Source: Gemmatimonadota bacterium
Lineage (GTDB): Bacteria; Latescibacterota; UBA2968; GCA-2709665
Assembly (NCBI GenBank): GCA_028877215.1
Contig: JAPPFJ010000034.1
Location: 39,684-103,683, forward strand
DNA length: 64,000 nucleotides
Reading direction: 5' to 3'
Shown: positions 53,388 to 62,172 of the stretch, one piece after another
Numbering within the stretch: the first letter of the stretch is position 1
Layout of the letters: the number at the start of each line of letters is the position of its first letter
The notes under the pieces: model-generated
Told to the model about the DNA's origin: nothing
What the model saw: the letters and a program-made list of their open reading frames with translations, nothing else
Databases searched by the model: none
Program-made: the position numbers and the translations under genes

Positions 53388-53501
53388 GCTTACCGCATTT
53401 GAGATTCTCTGACCGCCCTGTGGTTTTGTGATTGACAGAGGCGGATTCGTTTTGTACGGTTTTGTCGATGCAGGCGGCATACCCATTCCAGCAGGGCAAC
53501 A

Positions 53502-54305
53502 ATGGAACCGGACGCTCAGAAAATCCGATTCGAGGAAGATGGCTATTACGTGGCGAAGGCATTGCTTTCCGCGGATGAGGTGGCCGTATGTGAGCGGGAG
53601 ATCGAGCGGTTGCATCGGCTGGCGGTGGAGCTGGATGCGCGCGGCGATCCTGCGGCAAGCCGCTTTCAACTCGAGCCATTCGCAGGAAACGCGACGCGTG
53701 AGGGTCTGCCAGTCTTGCGAAAAATCGAACAGACGGGAGAATTATCCGGGGTCTTCAGGGATCTGGCTGCGCATCCGAAGCTCATTCGCCTCGTCGCGTC
53801 GCTTCTCGGTCCTGACCTGCTGCTGTTTCGGAGTACGCTGATGCTCAAACCCGCCTACCACGGGTCGTCGCACGGGTTGCATCAGGATTCGGCGTACTGG
53901 CCGATGCAGCCCCCGGCGTTGGTAACGGTGAGTATCGCTCTGACCGACGCCAGTCCGGAAAACGGGTGTATCCAGGTCCTGTCCGGCAGCCACAAGTGGG
54001 GGCTTCAGGCCTGGGGTCACATCGCCCGTCGTCAGAATGAGTCCCTGACGGATCGGAATGACGTGGATCTTTCCGGGAAAACCGACGTACCCCTGAATGC
54101 GGGTGACGCCGTGTTATTCCACTCATTGGCAGTTCACGGATCCGGTCCAAATACGTCTCCTCGCCCGCGTCACACCGCGCTGTATGCCTATTTCCCGCCT
54201 TCGGTGCGGTATGTGCCGGGAAAAATGGGTCCTCGCAGGAAGACGTTTCCCGTCGTCGCCGGTCTGGAAGGGAGAGACACCGTGACGCTGACAGCGGACT
54301 CGTAG
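53502..54305 (+). CDS. Phytanoyl-CoA dioxygenase (PhyH) family protein
   Basis: Predicted 267-residue Fe(II)/2-oxoglutarate oxygenase. All expected residues are present: HQD (H127, D129) in GLHQDSAYW, the distal His in HSLAVHGSG (H212), and the 2-oxoglutarate arginine in SPRPRHTALYAYF (R223). It opens with FEEDGYYVAKALLS, the standard PhyH start. It differs from the oxygenase at 566, which has H-x-E. Followed on the same strand by an isochorismatase-fold gene after 82 bp. The substrate is unknown. Related enzymes hydroxylate acyl-CoAs, amino acids, phosphonates or ectoine. Confidence 0.88.
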   Translation: MEPDAQKIRFEEDGYYVAKALLSADEVAVCEREIERLHRLAVELDARGDPAASRFQLEPFAGNATREGLPVLRKIEQTGELSGVFRDLAAHPKLIRLVASLLGPDLLLFRSTLMLKPAYHGSSHGLHQDSAYWPMQPPALVTVSIALTDASPENGCIQVLSGSHKWGLQAWGHIARRQNESLTDRNDVDLSGKTDVPLNAGDAVLFHSLAVHGSGPNTSPRPRHTALYAYFPPSVRYVPGKMGPRRKTFPVVAGLEGRDTVTLTADS

Positions 54306-54387
54306 CACCACTCGACGGACTTGCGGGACCTGGAACGCTATGAAGGCGCAGTCCCGCTTTACGATGACCCTCAATGATGGAGCCACT

Positions 54388-55179
54388 ATGGATAGGGAGC
54401 TGAATATCAGGCCCAGGTATTACCGGTGGCACGTGGACCCTGGCGTGCCGTGGGAAGAGAAGAACACGGACTACGCATACCTCGACTGGCGCGTACCGCT
54501 CTCGCAGTCCGCACTCGTGCTGGTGGACGTGTGGGAAGAGCATTACCTGAAGGAACCGGCACAGCGTGCGGACGCGATCGTGGAGGCGCGTATCGTGCCG
54601 TTGCTCGCGGCCTGCCGCGAGGCCGGGCTGCGGCTGATCCACGCGCCGGCGCCGGGTCTGGCCGAACATCATCCGGCCTGGGTGAGGCTGATCGACGATC
54701 CGTCGAAGCCGGCCGGTTCGGGGGAAACGTGGCCGCCCCGGGACTTCAGATCCAAGTCCGGAGCGTATGCAGCCTATGCCAGACCCGACGAGCCGAGAGA
54801 GCCGGAAATTGCTGAAATGCGTTCCAGGCGCCGGATGCATCCGCTGGTTCACGTGGAGGACGGAGAGGTTGTCATCTACAACGGGGAAGAGTTACACCGG
54901 TATTGCGAACGCGAGGGGATCCTGTTCCTGTTCTTTCTCGGGTTCAATACCAACGCGTGCATCCTCCTGCGCGATTACGGCACGATTGAAATGAGCAAGC
55001 GCGGCTACGAGGTCATCATCCTTCGGGACTGCGGGACGGGTATGGAGTCGTTTGAATCACAGGACGGGTTGTGGCAGACCCGCGGCGCGATTCTGTTTCT
55101 GGAGATGTTCGGGAAATATTCGGTCACTTCGACAGAGATGATCGAGGCGCTGCAAACCGTGGGGCCGCAGGATTCCTGA
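54388..55179 (+). CDS. Isochorismatase-fold cysteine hydrolase, catalytic lysine missing
   Basis: Predicted 263 residues with an isochorismatase-like alpha/beta fold. The aspartate is in LVLVDVWEEH (D47) and the nucleophile in GFNTNACILL (C191). Where the family has the catalytic lysine before the helix, this protein reads GEVVIYNGEELHRY with no lysine, so it may be inactive or use another residue, possibly K123 in FRSKSG. It shares the N-terminal motif RYYRxH with the paralogue at 57317. The ATG at 54388 has GGAG upstream and is preferred over in-frame ATGs at 54340 and 54364. Substrates of the family are amides such as ureidoacrylate, carbamates or nicotinamide. None can be assigned. Confidence 0.78.
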   Translation: MDRELNIRPRYYRWHVDPGVPWEEKNTDYAYLDWRVPLSQSALVLVDVWEEHYLKEPAQRADAIVEARIVPLLAACREAGLRLIHAPAPGLAEHHPAWVRLIDDPSKPAGSGETWPPRDFRSKSGAYAAYARPDEPREPEIAEMRSRRRMHPLVHVEDGEVVIYNGEELHRYCEREGILFLFFLGFNTNACILLRDYGTIEMSKRGYEVIILRDCGTGMESFESQDGLWQTRGAILFLEMFGKYSVTSTEMIEALQTVGPQDS

Positions 55180-55224
55180 AATGACGAACGGAAATATGTG
55201 AAACCGGTGCGATGGTTAGCCTCG

Positions 55225-55290
55225 ACTCTACAAAGACAAGAGTGAAATTGGCCACAAAAGGCACAAAATGCACAGAAGGTACCGGTGTAA
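55225..55290. repeat. CACAAAA-rich low-complexity segment
   Basis: The stretch contains CCACAAAAGGCACAAAATGC followed by ACAGAAGG. Similar CACAAAA runs occur as dispersed intergenic sequence in several uncultured bacterial genomes, from memory. Only one copy is in this window. The remaining gap to 55455 has no gene or clear site. Confidence 0.3.
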
Positions 55291-55455
55291 ATCGGGGTTT
55301 TGAGGTCGTCCGGAAGGACATTTTTTCCGTTCGCATCCAGTGACCTGGTGTATCCTGGTAATCCGCCTTCTAATCGCCTTTATTAACTGGCACATATTCG
55401 AATTAACGTCCACACAAACTTACAAATCAAGGTTAGTGGCGCCGAGGAGCGGAAA

Positions 55456-56301
55456 GTGAAGATTTCGGTCTTTGCGGATGAAATCGATCGGTACGATCCG
55501 GCGCGCGCGATATCCCTCGCGGCAAAGTGGGGAGTTTCCCACGTGGAGTTGCGTCAGCTTGCGGGTGGCCGGTTCCCGGCCGTAGATGACGATGAGTTGA
55601 CCGACTTCCACGCGCGGGTCCGGGACGCTGGATTGGGAATCTCGGGGGTATCTCCGGGGTTTTTCAAGGGGCCGCTGGACGACCCCGGAGTCGATGGACA
55701 CCTGCGCGAATCGCTTCCCCGGGCGTGCGAATGGGCGCTGCGATTGGGCACCGATCGGGTGTCCGGTTTTGCATTCGAGCGGACGGCGGCGCCGCGTCCT
55801 CCTTCGGCGGTTGTGGACCGGCTGGGACAGATGGCGGAGATCGCGGCGAAGGAAGGTTGTCGTCTGGCGCTGGAGAACGAGGCGGTCTGCTGGGGGGCGA
55901 CAGGCGCCGAGGCAACCATGTTGATTCGGCAGGTGGGGGAAGAAAGAATCTCGCTTTGCTGGGATCCCGGCAATTCCGCCCGGGCCGGTACGTCATCGCC
56001 GTACCCGGAGGAATACGAGGATCTGAGAGATCTGGTATCCCACGTGCACGTGAAGAATTTCGATCCGGGCACGGGCGCCTGGTCCCTGGCAGAGGAGGGG
56101 ATCGTGGACTGGCCGGGACAGCTGCATGCCCTTTCCGCCGAGGGGTACAGCGGCTTTGTCGTGGTCGAGACGCATCTGGACATCAGCCCGGACGCGTTCG
56201 AAGTGGCCGACCATGGATTCGAGGGGCTGGCAGCGAACAGTCTCAGGAATCTGGAGTATGTGAGGTCGTGCCTGGGTGTGTCGAGTGGGGAGAACAAATG
56301 A
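55456..56301 (+). CDS. Sugar phosphate isomerase/epimerase family (AP endonuclease 2 fold)
   Basis: Predicted 281-residue TIM barrel. Segments with likely metal ligands are LALENEAVCWGATG (Glu), ISLCWDPGNSA (Asp), HVHVKNFDPG (His) and VVVETHLDIS (Glu), the order seen in xylose-isomerase-like epimerases and inosose dehydratases. The GTG start has GAGGAGCGG upstream. The next gene, a Gfo/Idh/MocA oxidoreductase, follows after 16 bp. Such pairs commonly form sugar or inositol catabolic modules in which the oxidoreductase makes a keto-sugar and this enzyme epimerises or dehydrates it. Confidence 0.85.
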   Translation: MKISVFADEIDRYDPARAISLAAKWGVSHVELRQLAGGRFPAVDDDELTDFHARVRDAGLGISGVSPGFFKGPLDDPGVDGHLRESLPRACEWALRLGTDRVSGFAFERTAAPRPPSAVVDRLGQMAEIAAKEGCRLALENEAVCWGATGAEATMLIRQVGEERISLCWDPGNSARAGTSSPYPEEYEDLRDLVSHVHVKNFDPGTGAWSLAEEGIVDWPGQLHALSAEGYSGFVVVETHLDISPDAFEVADHGFEGLAANSLRNLEYVRSCLGVSSGENK

Positions 56302-56317
56302 CACGATGGAGGGTGGA

Positions 56318-57301
56318 ATGGCTGAAGCGATTCGTCTGGGTCTGATCGGTTGCGGCGGAAATATGCGCGGTGCGCACGTGCCGCGGATTCAGGCAGAGGA
56401 GGACGTGAACCTGGTATGCGTGGCGGATCCGGTTTTGGAGCAGGCCCGTCTGTTGATGGATCGATACGGCGAAGAAGTCGCCCATTACGAGGACTATCGC
56501 CGCATGGTTCAGGAGGAGGCGCTCGACGCTATCTTTATCAGTTCACCGCATTCAATGCACTTCGAGCAGGCGCGGCTCGGGTTGGAAGCCGGATTGCACG
56601 TGCTGGTGGAAAAGCCGTTGACGGTTTCTCCAAGACATACGCGGGCCTTGATCGACCTGGCGACGGAGAAAGAACGGTTTCTGCAGGTGAGCTATCAGCG
56701 GAATTACTTCGCGCCCCACGTGTTCGCCCGTGAACTGGTTCGGAAAGGGCATATCGGCGAGTTGCGCGGGGTGGTGTCCTACGTGACCCAGAATTGGGGA
56801 CGTGTGAAGGGATGGCGCCTGGATCCGGAACTTTCCGGTGGCGGGATGTTTATGGATACTGGCAGCCACCTGGTCGCGTCCACGCTCTGGATAACCGGAC
56901 TGGCGCCGGTGGAAGTCTCGGCACTAATGGATTGCGACGGCAAGGCGGTGGATGTCAACGCGGTACTGAACGTAAGGTTCGAGGGCGGGGCTCTGGGCAC
57001 AATCAGCACGTTCGGCAATGCCATCGAGCACGACGAACGCATTGCTATCCACGGCGCGGAAGGATCGATCGTCTTCCACCTTTACAAGTGGCACGTGAAG
57101 GCGGTGCTGGTGAACGACGAACAGATGGCGATTCCCGATCGGATACGGGAGACTACGCCCGATGCGGCGTTCTTCGATTGGATCAGGAGCGGCGGAAAGG
57201 GGTACGAAGCCCCCGACTTTGCCCTGCAGGTCGCCCGGCTCTCCGAGGCCGCCTACCGGTCCCTGGAGAGCAGGACACCGGTAACCGTGGAGACACACTG
57301 A
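56318..57301 (+). CDS. Gfo/Idh/MocA family oxidoreductase
   Basis: Predicted 327-residue NAD(P)-dependent dehydrogenase with cofactor motif GLIGCGGNMRGAH (8-20), EKP at K99 in HVLVEKPLTVSP, and the catalytic-region histidine in GGGMFMDTGSHLV. I choose the second ATG, which has GGAGGG five bases upstream. Sits 16 bp after the isomerase and 15 bp before an isochorismatase-fold gene, so all three are almost certainly cotranscribed. It is a canonical family member, unlike the variant at 15884. The sugar substrate is unknown. Confidence 0.87.
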   Translation: MAEAIRLGLIGCGGNMRGAHVPRIQAEEDVNLVCVADPVLEQARLLMDRYGEEVAHYEDYRRMVQEEALDAIFISSPHSMHFEQARLGLEAGLHVLVEKPLTVSPRHTRALIDLATEKERFLQVSYQRNYFAPHVFARELVRKGHIGELRGVVSYVTQNWGRVKGWRLDPELSGGGMFMDTGSHLVASTLWITGLAPVEVSALMDCDGKAVDVNAVLNVRFEGGALGTISTFGNAIEHDERIAIHGAEGSIVFHLYKWHVKAVLVNDEQMAIPDRIRETTPDAAFFDWIRSGGKGYEAPDFALQVARLSEAAYRSLESRTPVTVETH

Positions 57302-57316
57302 CCGCTGGAGGCGTCG

Positions 57317-58048
57317 ATGTCGAGCAAGATCCGCTTGAAGGGCAGGTATTACCGGCAGCACCCGCCCGGACGGCATCTGGGCCATGCGGAAGAGGCGCTT
57401 GAGCTGGGTCTGGACAATACGGCGTTCTTCCTGGTGGATGTCTACGGAAAGGGCTATGACCCCGACCACGATCCGGGGAACGTCCCGGAGTTGTATCGCG
57501 CCGCCGTGTTGAAGAACCGCGAGATTGTGGTGGACCATATCCGTCCTGCAAAAGACGCGGCAAAGCGCCTCGGGCTCCCGGTGGTCTACGTGACGAATTA
57601 CCTGGCGCCTTCCACGAACGAACAGACGGAATGGCGCAAGATGTCCATCCGGACCTGCGGTGTGGATGTTCTGGATGCGTGGCCGGAACCGAATGACATC
57701 CTCGCGTTTTCGGAGGTGATTGCACCGGACGCCGGCGATTACGTGGTAAAGAAACAGATGTACAGCGGGTTCTTCGAGACGCACCTGGATTTCCTGCTGC
57801 GAAGTCTGGGCATCTATAACCTGGTGACGGTCGGGTTCGACACGCGGATCTGTCTTGGCACGACGGTTACCGAGGCCATGTACCGGAATTACCGGGTGAT
57901 CGTGCTTCGGGATTGTTGCAGTACCGTTGACTATCCGGAAACCCAGGCAGAAGGGTTGGCGGATTTCTTCGGGATCCGGTTCATCGAAGCGAATGTCGGC
58001 TATACATCCACGTCTGACGCATTTGTCCATGCCTGCGGTGAGGTCTGA
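57317..58048 (+). CDS. Isochorismatase-fold cysteine hydrolase
   Basis: Predicted 243 residues with the full catalytic set: D41 in FFLVDVYGKG, lysine in DYVVKKQMYSGFF (K145 or K146) and nucleophile C179 in GFDTRICLG. The HDP segment near the first acid may help bind metal, as in nicotinamidases. Shares the RYYRxH N-terminus with the paralogue at 54388. The ATG has GGAGGCGTCG upstream. An M20 hydrolase follows after a single base. Likely an amidohydrolase for a small carbamoyl- or ureido-type substrate. The pairing with M20 suggests sequential amide or peptide cleavage. Confidence 0.85.
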   Translation: MSSKIRLKGRYYRQHPPGRHLGHAEEALELGLDNTAFFLVDVYGKGYDPDHDPGNVPELYRAAVLKNREIVVDHIRPAKDAAKRLGLPVVYVTNYLAPSTNEQTEWRKMSIRTCGVDVLDAWPEPNDILAFSEVIAPDAGDYVVKKQMYSGFFETHLDFLLRSLGIYNLVTVGFDTRICLGTTVTEAMYRNYRVIVLRDCCSTVDYPETQAEGLADFFGIRFIEANVGYTSTSDAFVHACGEV

Positions 58049-58049
58049 A

Positions 58050-59231
58050 ATGAGCGCGCGAGAGGCGGTTCTGAATGCCATAGACGGGGAGTGGATGGCC
58101 GAGCAGGCGCTCAGGCTGGTCGAGATTCCAAGCGTCACGTGCGAGGAAGCCGAAGTCTGTGCCTGCTTTGAGGCGCAGTTGGCCGATCTGGGGTTCGACG
58201 TGGACGCGCACGAAGTGACGCCGGGACGGCGGAATCTGTACGCGGGGATCCGCGGCACGAACGACGGGCCCACGCTGCTGCTGAACGGACACCTGGATAC
58301 GATTCCCGTTGGCGACTGCACCCCGGTGCGGCGGGAGGGCGACCGCATCTTTGGGCGGGGGTCGACGGATATGAAGGGTGGCGTTGCGGCCATGCTGGGT
58401 GCGGCAAAGGCGTTGCGGGAGGCGGAGGTTCGTCTCAAAGGAAATCTCTTGGTCACCGGCGTGGTCGGCCACGAGGAGCCGGAAGCGGAAAAAGACGGCC
58501 CTCTTGCGCTCGTGGCGGACGTGAACAGCGGGCGGCTCAAGTGCGACCGTATTCTCATCGTGGAGGGCGGAGACGAACTCTGGGTGATGAGTATGGGATC
58601 GATGGTGTTTACGATCACGCTGACGTCCGAACGCGGCGGCACGCATACGAATTACGTGCCGTTCCCGGAAAACCCAATTCGTCACGTGGGCGACCTGATC
58701 CGGAGAATAACCGAACGCCAGCGGGAACTGGATGCCGGAGACGTCCATCCGCTGGCCGGACCGGAACGGATCGATCTGGGCATCGTCCATGCCGGCGACT
58801 ATTTCAACCGGACGCCCGGCCGGTGCGTGCTGACGGGGACACGGCGCTGGCTGCCGGGAAAGACAATGTCCTCGATACTGATTGAACTGGAGTCGATGGC
58901 CGAGCCGTTCGCCAGGGCGGGGGAGTTGAAGCTCGCCGTCGACATGGCGCTCCAGCGGGAGCCGTTCGAAACGCCGCGGGACGATCCTGCGGTTCAGGCT
59001 GCGGCCGCGGCCCACCGGGAGGTGGTTGGCGCGGACGTCAGGTACGTGGGAAGACGGCTGGTGGGCGATGCCAACATTTACATGAACGAGACCGGGGTGC
59101 CCACTTTTTACTACGGTCCGTCGAATGAGACGGCCCATTCCGACGACGAGTGGGTGTCGGTGGCCCGCATCGAGGCAGCCGCAAGGGTCTATGCGCTGAT
59201 GGCGATGGATTTTTGCGGGGTTTTAGACTAA
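58050..59231 (+). CDS. M20 family metallohydrolase (ArgE/DapE/CPG2-like)
   Basis: Predicted 393-residue zinc amidohydrolase. Metal ligands are seen as NGHLDTIP (H81), GRGSTDMKGG (D107) and GHEEPEAEKDG (catalytic and ligand Glu near 140). A dimerisation domain lies in the middle (SERGGTHTNYVPFPENPIRH) and the last His ligand is in GPSNETAHSDDEWV. The ATG lies one base after the preceding stop, so translation is coupled. The family deacylates N-acyl amino acids or cleaves dipeptides and carbamates. With two isochorismatase-type hydrolases nearby, a nitrogen-containing substrate is likely. Confidence 0.88.
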   Translation: MSAREAVLNAIDGEWMAEQALRLVEIPSVTCEEAEVCACFEAQLADLGFDVDAHEVTPGRRNLYAGIRGTNDGPTLLLNGHLDTIPVGDCTPVRREGDRIFGRGSTDMKGGVAAMLGAAKALREAEVRLKGNLLVTGVVGHEEPEAEKDGPLALVADVNSGRLKCDRILIVEGGDELWVMSMGSMVFTITLTSERGGTHTNYVPFPENPIRHVGDLIRRITERQRELDAGDVHPLAGPERIDLGIVHAGDYFNRTPGRCVLTGTRRWLPGKTMSSILIELESMAEPFARAGELKLAVDMALQREPFETPRDDPAVQAAAAAHREVVGADVRYVGRRLVGDANIYMNETGVPTFYYGPSNETAHSDDEWVSVARIEAAARVYALMAMDFCGVLD

Positions 59232-59264
59232 TGTCCTGTCCTGTTGAAGACCGGAGGTGTTTCA

Positions 59265-60302
59265 GTGGTTTCTATCGAACGAAGGTCGGGCGGGGGGATA
59301 CTCACGGCGCGTACGGCGCGTTGGGCGGACGAAGAAAACCGGGAGGGCCGGGCAGCGGAGACATTCGGTGCGGAATGCAACCCCACGGGGAATCCGATAG
59401 GCGGAGGCGATGGCTACGCGGACGTCGTCAAGACCCGCGACCGTTCCGTTCGCAGTTATGAAGAACTGGCGCTGGCGCTTAAAGAAGCGGCGGCGGGCGA
59501 CGTGGTCTTCTTACCGGCTGACGTCCGGATCGACATGAGCGGGCGGCCGGGTCTCGGGATTCCGGAAGCGGTGACGCTGGCCGGAGACCGCGGCACGAAC
59601 GGCTCGGCGGGAGGTCTGGTCTATTCAAACGCGCCGGATACGCCCTTTCTCTTGCGGACGGACGGGGATTGCATTCGTGTAACGGGGCTGCGTTTTCGGG
59701 GACCCTACCCCCACCGCGACCGGGCGGCGCATACATCCAACGGAATTCTTACCTCCCACTTCGCGCTGGAGATCGACAATTGCGAGATCCGCGGCTTCAG
59801 CGTGGCAGCCACCCGGTTCGACGACGGTGCGACCAGGGGATACGTGCACCACAACTTCATCCACCACAATCAGAAAGGCGGCCTGGGCTACGGCGTCAGC
59901 ATCAACGGCGCTACCGTCCTGGTGGAGGCGAATCTGTTTGACTGGTGCCGGCACCATATCGCGTCCAGCGGAACGCCCGGTTCCGGCTACGAGGCCCGTT
60001 ACAATATCTGTCTGGATCATGCCAACGGTCACCTGTTCGACATGCACGGCGGACAGGACAGGGGAGACGCGACCGAGATCTCAGGAGACTGGATGGACAT
60101 CCATCACAACACGTTTATCGCACAGCACGTACGCAGCGTGGTGATTCGGGGTGCGCCGTGCCAGGATGCCCGCATTCACCATAACCGATGCCTCAGCCCC
60201 CTGCCCGAAAACGTCGTGCGGGCCGGCGGAAATACGCGGGCGTACCAGAATCTGCTGGGGCCCGAGGGTCAGCTGGTCGAGAATCAGAGGGTCGAGCCAT
60301 GA
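59265..60302 (+). CDS. Right-handed parallel beta-helix protein (pectate-lyase-like)
   Basis: Predicted 345 residues. The N-terminal segment CNPTGNPIGGGDGYADVV and YEELALALKEAAAGDVVFLP introduce a solenoid with repeated short strands: FALEIDNCEIRGFSVAAT, VHHNFIHHNQKGG, VLVEANLFDWCRHHIAS, IHHNTFIAQHVRSVVI and IHHNRCLSP. This is the pattern of pectate-lyase-fold and NosD/CASH proteins. The several IHHN turns resemble asparagine ladders. No signal peptide is seen. The GTG at 59265 has GGAGG seven bases upstream and is preferred over a TTG at 59244. Its stop overlaps the ATG of the WD40 gene. Possible lyase or binding role. Confidence 0.75.
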   Translation: MVSIERRSGGGILTARTARWADEENREGRAAETFGAECNPTGNPIGGGDGYADVVKTRDRSVRSYEELALALKEAAAGDVVFLPADVRIDMSGRPGLGIPEAVTLAGDRGTNGSAGGLVYSNAPDTPFLLRTDGDCIRVTGLRFRGPYPHRDRAAHTSNGILTSHFALEIDNCEIRGFSVAATRFDDGATRGYVHHNFIHHNQKGGLGYGVSINGATVLVEANLFDWCRHHIASSGTPGSGYEARYNICLDHANGHLFDMHGGQDRGDATEISGDWMDIHHNTFIAQHVRSVVIRGAPCQDARIHHNRCLSPLPENVVRAGGNTRAYQNLLGPEGQLVENQRVEP

Positions 60303-62101
60303 ACGGTCTTAAGGACCATCTCGGCGATCCCCTGCCGGATCGCGCGGTTGCCCGCCTCGGCACCCGCCGGATGCGCGGGTCGGTCACCGATATGTTCTAC
60401 TCCGCCGACGGCAGGAAGGCGTTCGTGCTTTCGGGGGCATGCCTTTGCATATGGGATCTGATACAGGGCGACTGTATTGCACGGCAACAGGTTTCGGAGC
60501 ATCGTCTCACGGCCGCGGCATGGAACCGCGACGTGTCAAGGGCGTTGTTCGCCGACGAAGCGGGCGTGATTAGTGAATGGAACCTGGCCGAAAGAACACG
60601 GGAATCGGTCCGCATTGATACGGGACGCAAGTCGCTCGTCTCCCTGCGCTATTCGCCTGACGAGGACCGGGTGCTCACGCTTGACCAGAAGACGGGCAGG
60701 GTGGAGGAGTGGGACCGTAAGACCGGCCGGCGGCGCATAGCGATTTCAGATGCCGGCGAGCGCTTCGATCTCTGCCTGTACGGCCCGGATGGCCGGACGG
60801 CGCTGGTCGCCCATCAGCCCGGAAATAACGTCTACCACTTCGACCTGGCGACCGGCGCCCGGCTGAAGGTCTTCGTCGAGGATTACGTCTGCTACGATAT
60901 GTGCCTGTCCGCGGACCGAGAGCGGCTTCTGGTGGGCACGCGCCACATGTCGAACGAGTGGCGCCTGTGCGATTACGAACGCCTGGAGACCTATACGGGG
61001 CACCTGGGGCACGCGGTGCCTTCCGTGGCATACGCCCGGGACGACCGGCAGGTTTTGACAGGATCCAGGGACGGGTCGATCCGGCTGTGGGACCGTCATA
61101 CGGCTGAGGTTCTGCGGCGATGGTACCCGCATCAGAGCCATGTAAACCGGATCCGGGTTTCGCCCGATGGAAACTGGGTGCTGTCCCACGGCAGCGACGG
61201 GCTTCTGGCGGAGACCAGCGCGGAGACGGGGCTGCCTCGTCTGAGGTGGGAAAGGCACATGGCGGGTGTTCGGGCGCTCGTCGTTACTCCCGATGGATCC
61301 CATGCGATTTCAGGATCGTCGGACAAGACCATCCGGTGGTGGGAGACGGGGGGATGGACGACAACACAAACGGTGGAATGCCCGGGCGGAGAGGTCCACG
61401 CGCTGGCGGTTTCTCCCGACGGCGCGCTGGTTGCGGCGGGATGCAAGGACGGCAGCGTACGGGTCCTGGAGAGCGCGAGCGGCAAGGAAGTGCGCGCGCT
61501 GGAAGGGCACCGCGGATATGTACGGGCGGTGGCCTTTGCGAGCGCCGGGGAAATCGTAAGCGCCGCCGACGACGGGTCGGTCCGGGTGTGCGATGCCGTT
61601 ACAGGACGGGCCGTACGCAAGCTGGAAGCGCATCTGGGCGGCGTACTGGCGCTGGCGGTCTCGGCGGATGCCCGGCATCTCGTGAGCGGTGGTCGGGACG
61701 GCACCGTGAGGCTCTGGCATCTGGCGACCGGAGAGTTGAACGCGATGGCGACCGCCCACCGTGGCTGGGTACAGTCCGTGGCCTTTGGACCGGATGGCCA
61801 TGTGATCTCCGCGGGCCGTGACGGGTGGGTGGTTGAATGGGACTTGCAGGAAGGGCGGGAGGTGCGCTCGTACGCGCATGGAGACGGCGTTGAGGATATC
61901 CTTTATCTTCCCGATACTGGGTCGATTTGTCTGGCGGGGCAGGATGGCAGGGTGTTTGTCTGGGATCCGGGATCCACGGCTCCCCCGGCCGAGTTCACGG
62001 GGCATGAGGGGGCTGTACATGCACTGGCGGCGAGTCCGGACGGGCTGCGGTTGTTGACCGGTTCCGCGGATACCACCGTGCTGGTCTGGTCATTGAACTG
62101 A
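60299..62101 (+). CDS. WD40 repeat protein, 14 blades
   Basis: Predicted 600-residue protein made almost entirely of WD40 repeats. I count fourteen, from VTDMFYSADGRKAFVLSG to VHALAASPDGLRLLTGSADT, enough for two seven-bladed propellers. The later repeats are canonical (GSRDGSIRLWD, GGRDGTVRLWH), while the first five are degenerate. No kinase, protease or membrane domain is attached, and no signal peptide is seen. Its ATG overlaps the stop of the beta-helix gene (ATGA), so the two are translationally coupled and probably work together. The function is probably scaffolding or ligand binding. Confidence 0.82.
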   Translation: MNGLKDHLGDPLPDRAVARLGTRRMRGSVTDMFYSADGRKAFVLSGACLCIWDLIQGDCIARQQVSEHRLTAAAWNRDVSRALFADEAGVISEWNLAERTRESVRIDTGRKSLVSLRYSPDEDRVLTLDQKTGRVEEWDRKTGRRRIAISDAGERFDLCLYGPDGRTALVAHQPGNNVYHFDLATGARLKVFVEDYVCYDMCLSADRERLLVGTRHMSNEWRLCDYERLETYTGHLGHAVPSVAYARDDRQVLTGSRDGSIRLWDRHTAEVLRRWYPHQSHVNRIRVSPDGNWVLSHGSDGLLAETSAETGLPRLRWERHMAGVRALVVTPDGSHAISGSSDKTIRWWETGGWTTTQTVECPGGEVHALAVSPDGALVAAGCKDGSVRVLESASGKEVRALEGHRGYVRAVAFASAGEIVSAADDGSVRVCDAVTGRAVRKLEAHLGGVLALAVSADARHLVSGGRDGTVRLWHLATGELNAMATAHRGWVQSVAFGPDGHVISAGRDGWVVEWDLQEGREVRSYAHGDGVEDILYLPDTGSICLAGQDGRVFVWDPGSTAPPAEFTGHEGAVHALAASPDGLRLLTGSADTTVLVWSLN

Positions 62102-62172
62102 TTGCCGCCCCGCGAGGGGGTCTCCGGCGTGCACCGTCGAGTCATTCGAACCGGGGGAACGGGAACACGCGA

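Noticed and set aside
55310..55336. Terminator GTCC-GGAA-GGAC with T-run after the first isochorismatase-fold gene
   Set aside because: The stem is only four base pairs, too weak to call, although the T-run is real.
56924..58642. A 572-codon minus-strand frame across three region-3 genes
   Set aside because: The three plus-strand genes have complete catalytic motifs and tight operon spacing. The antisense frame is Arg- and Pro-rich without motifs.
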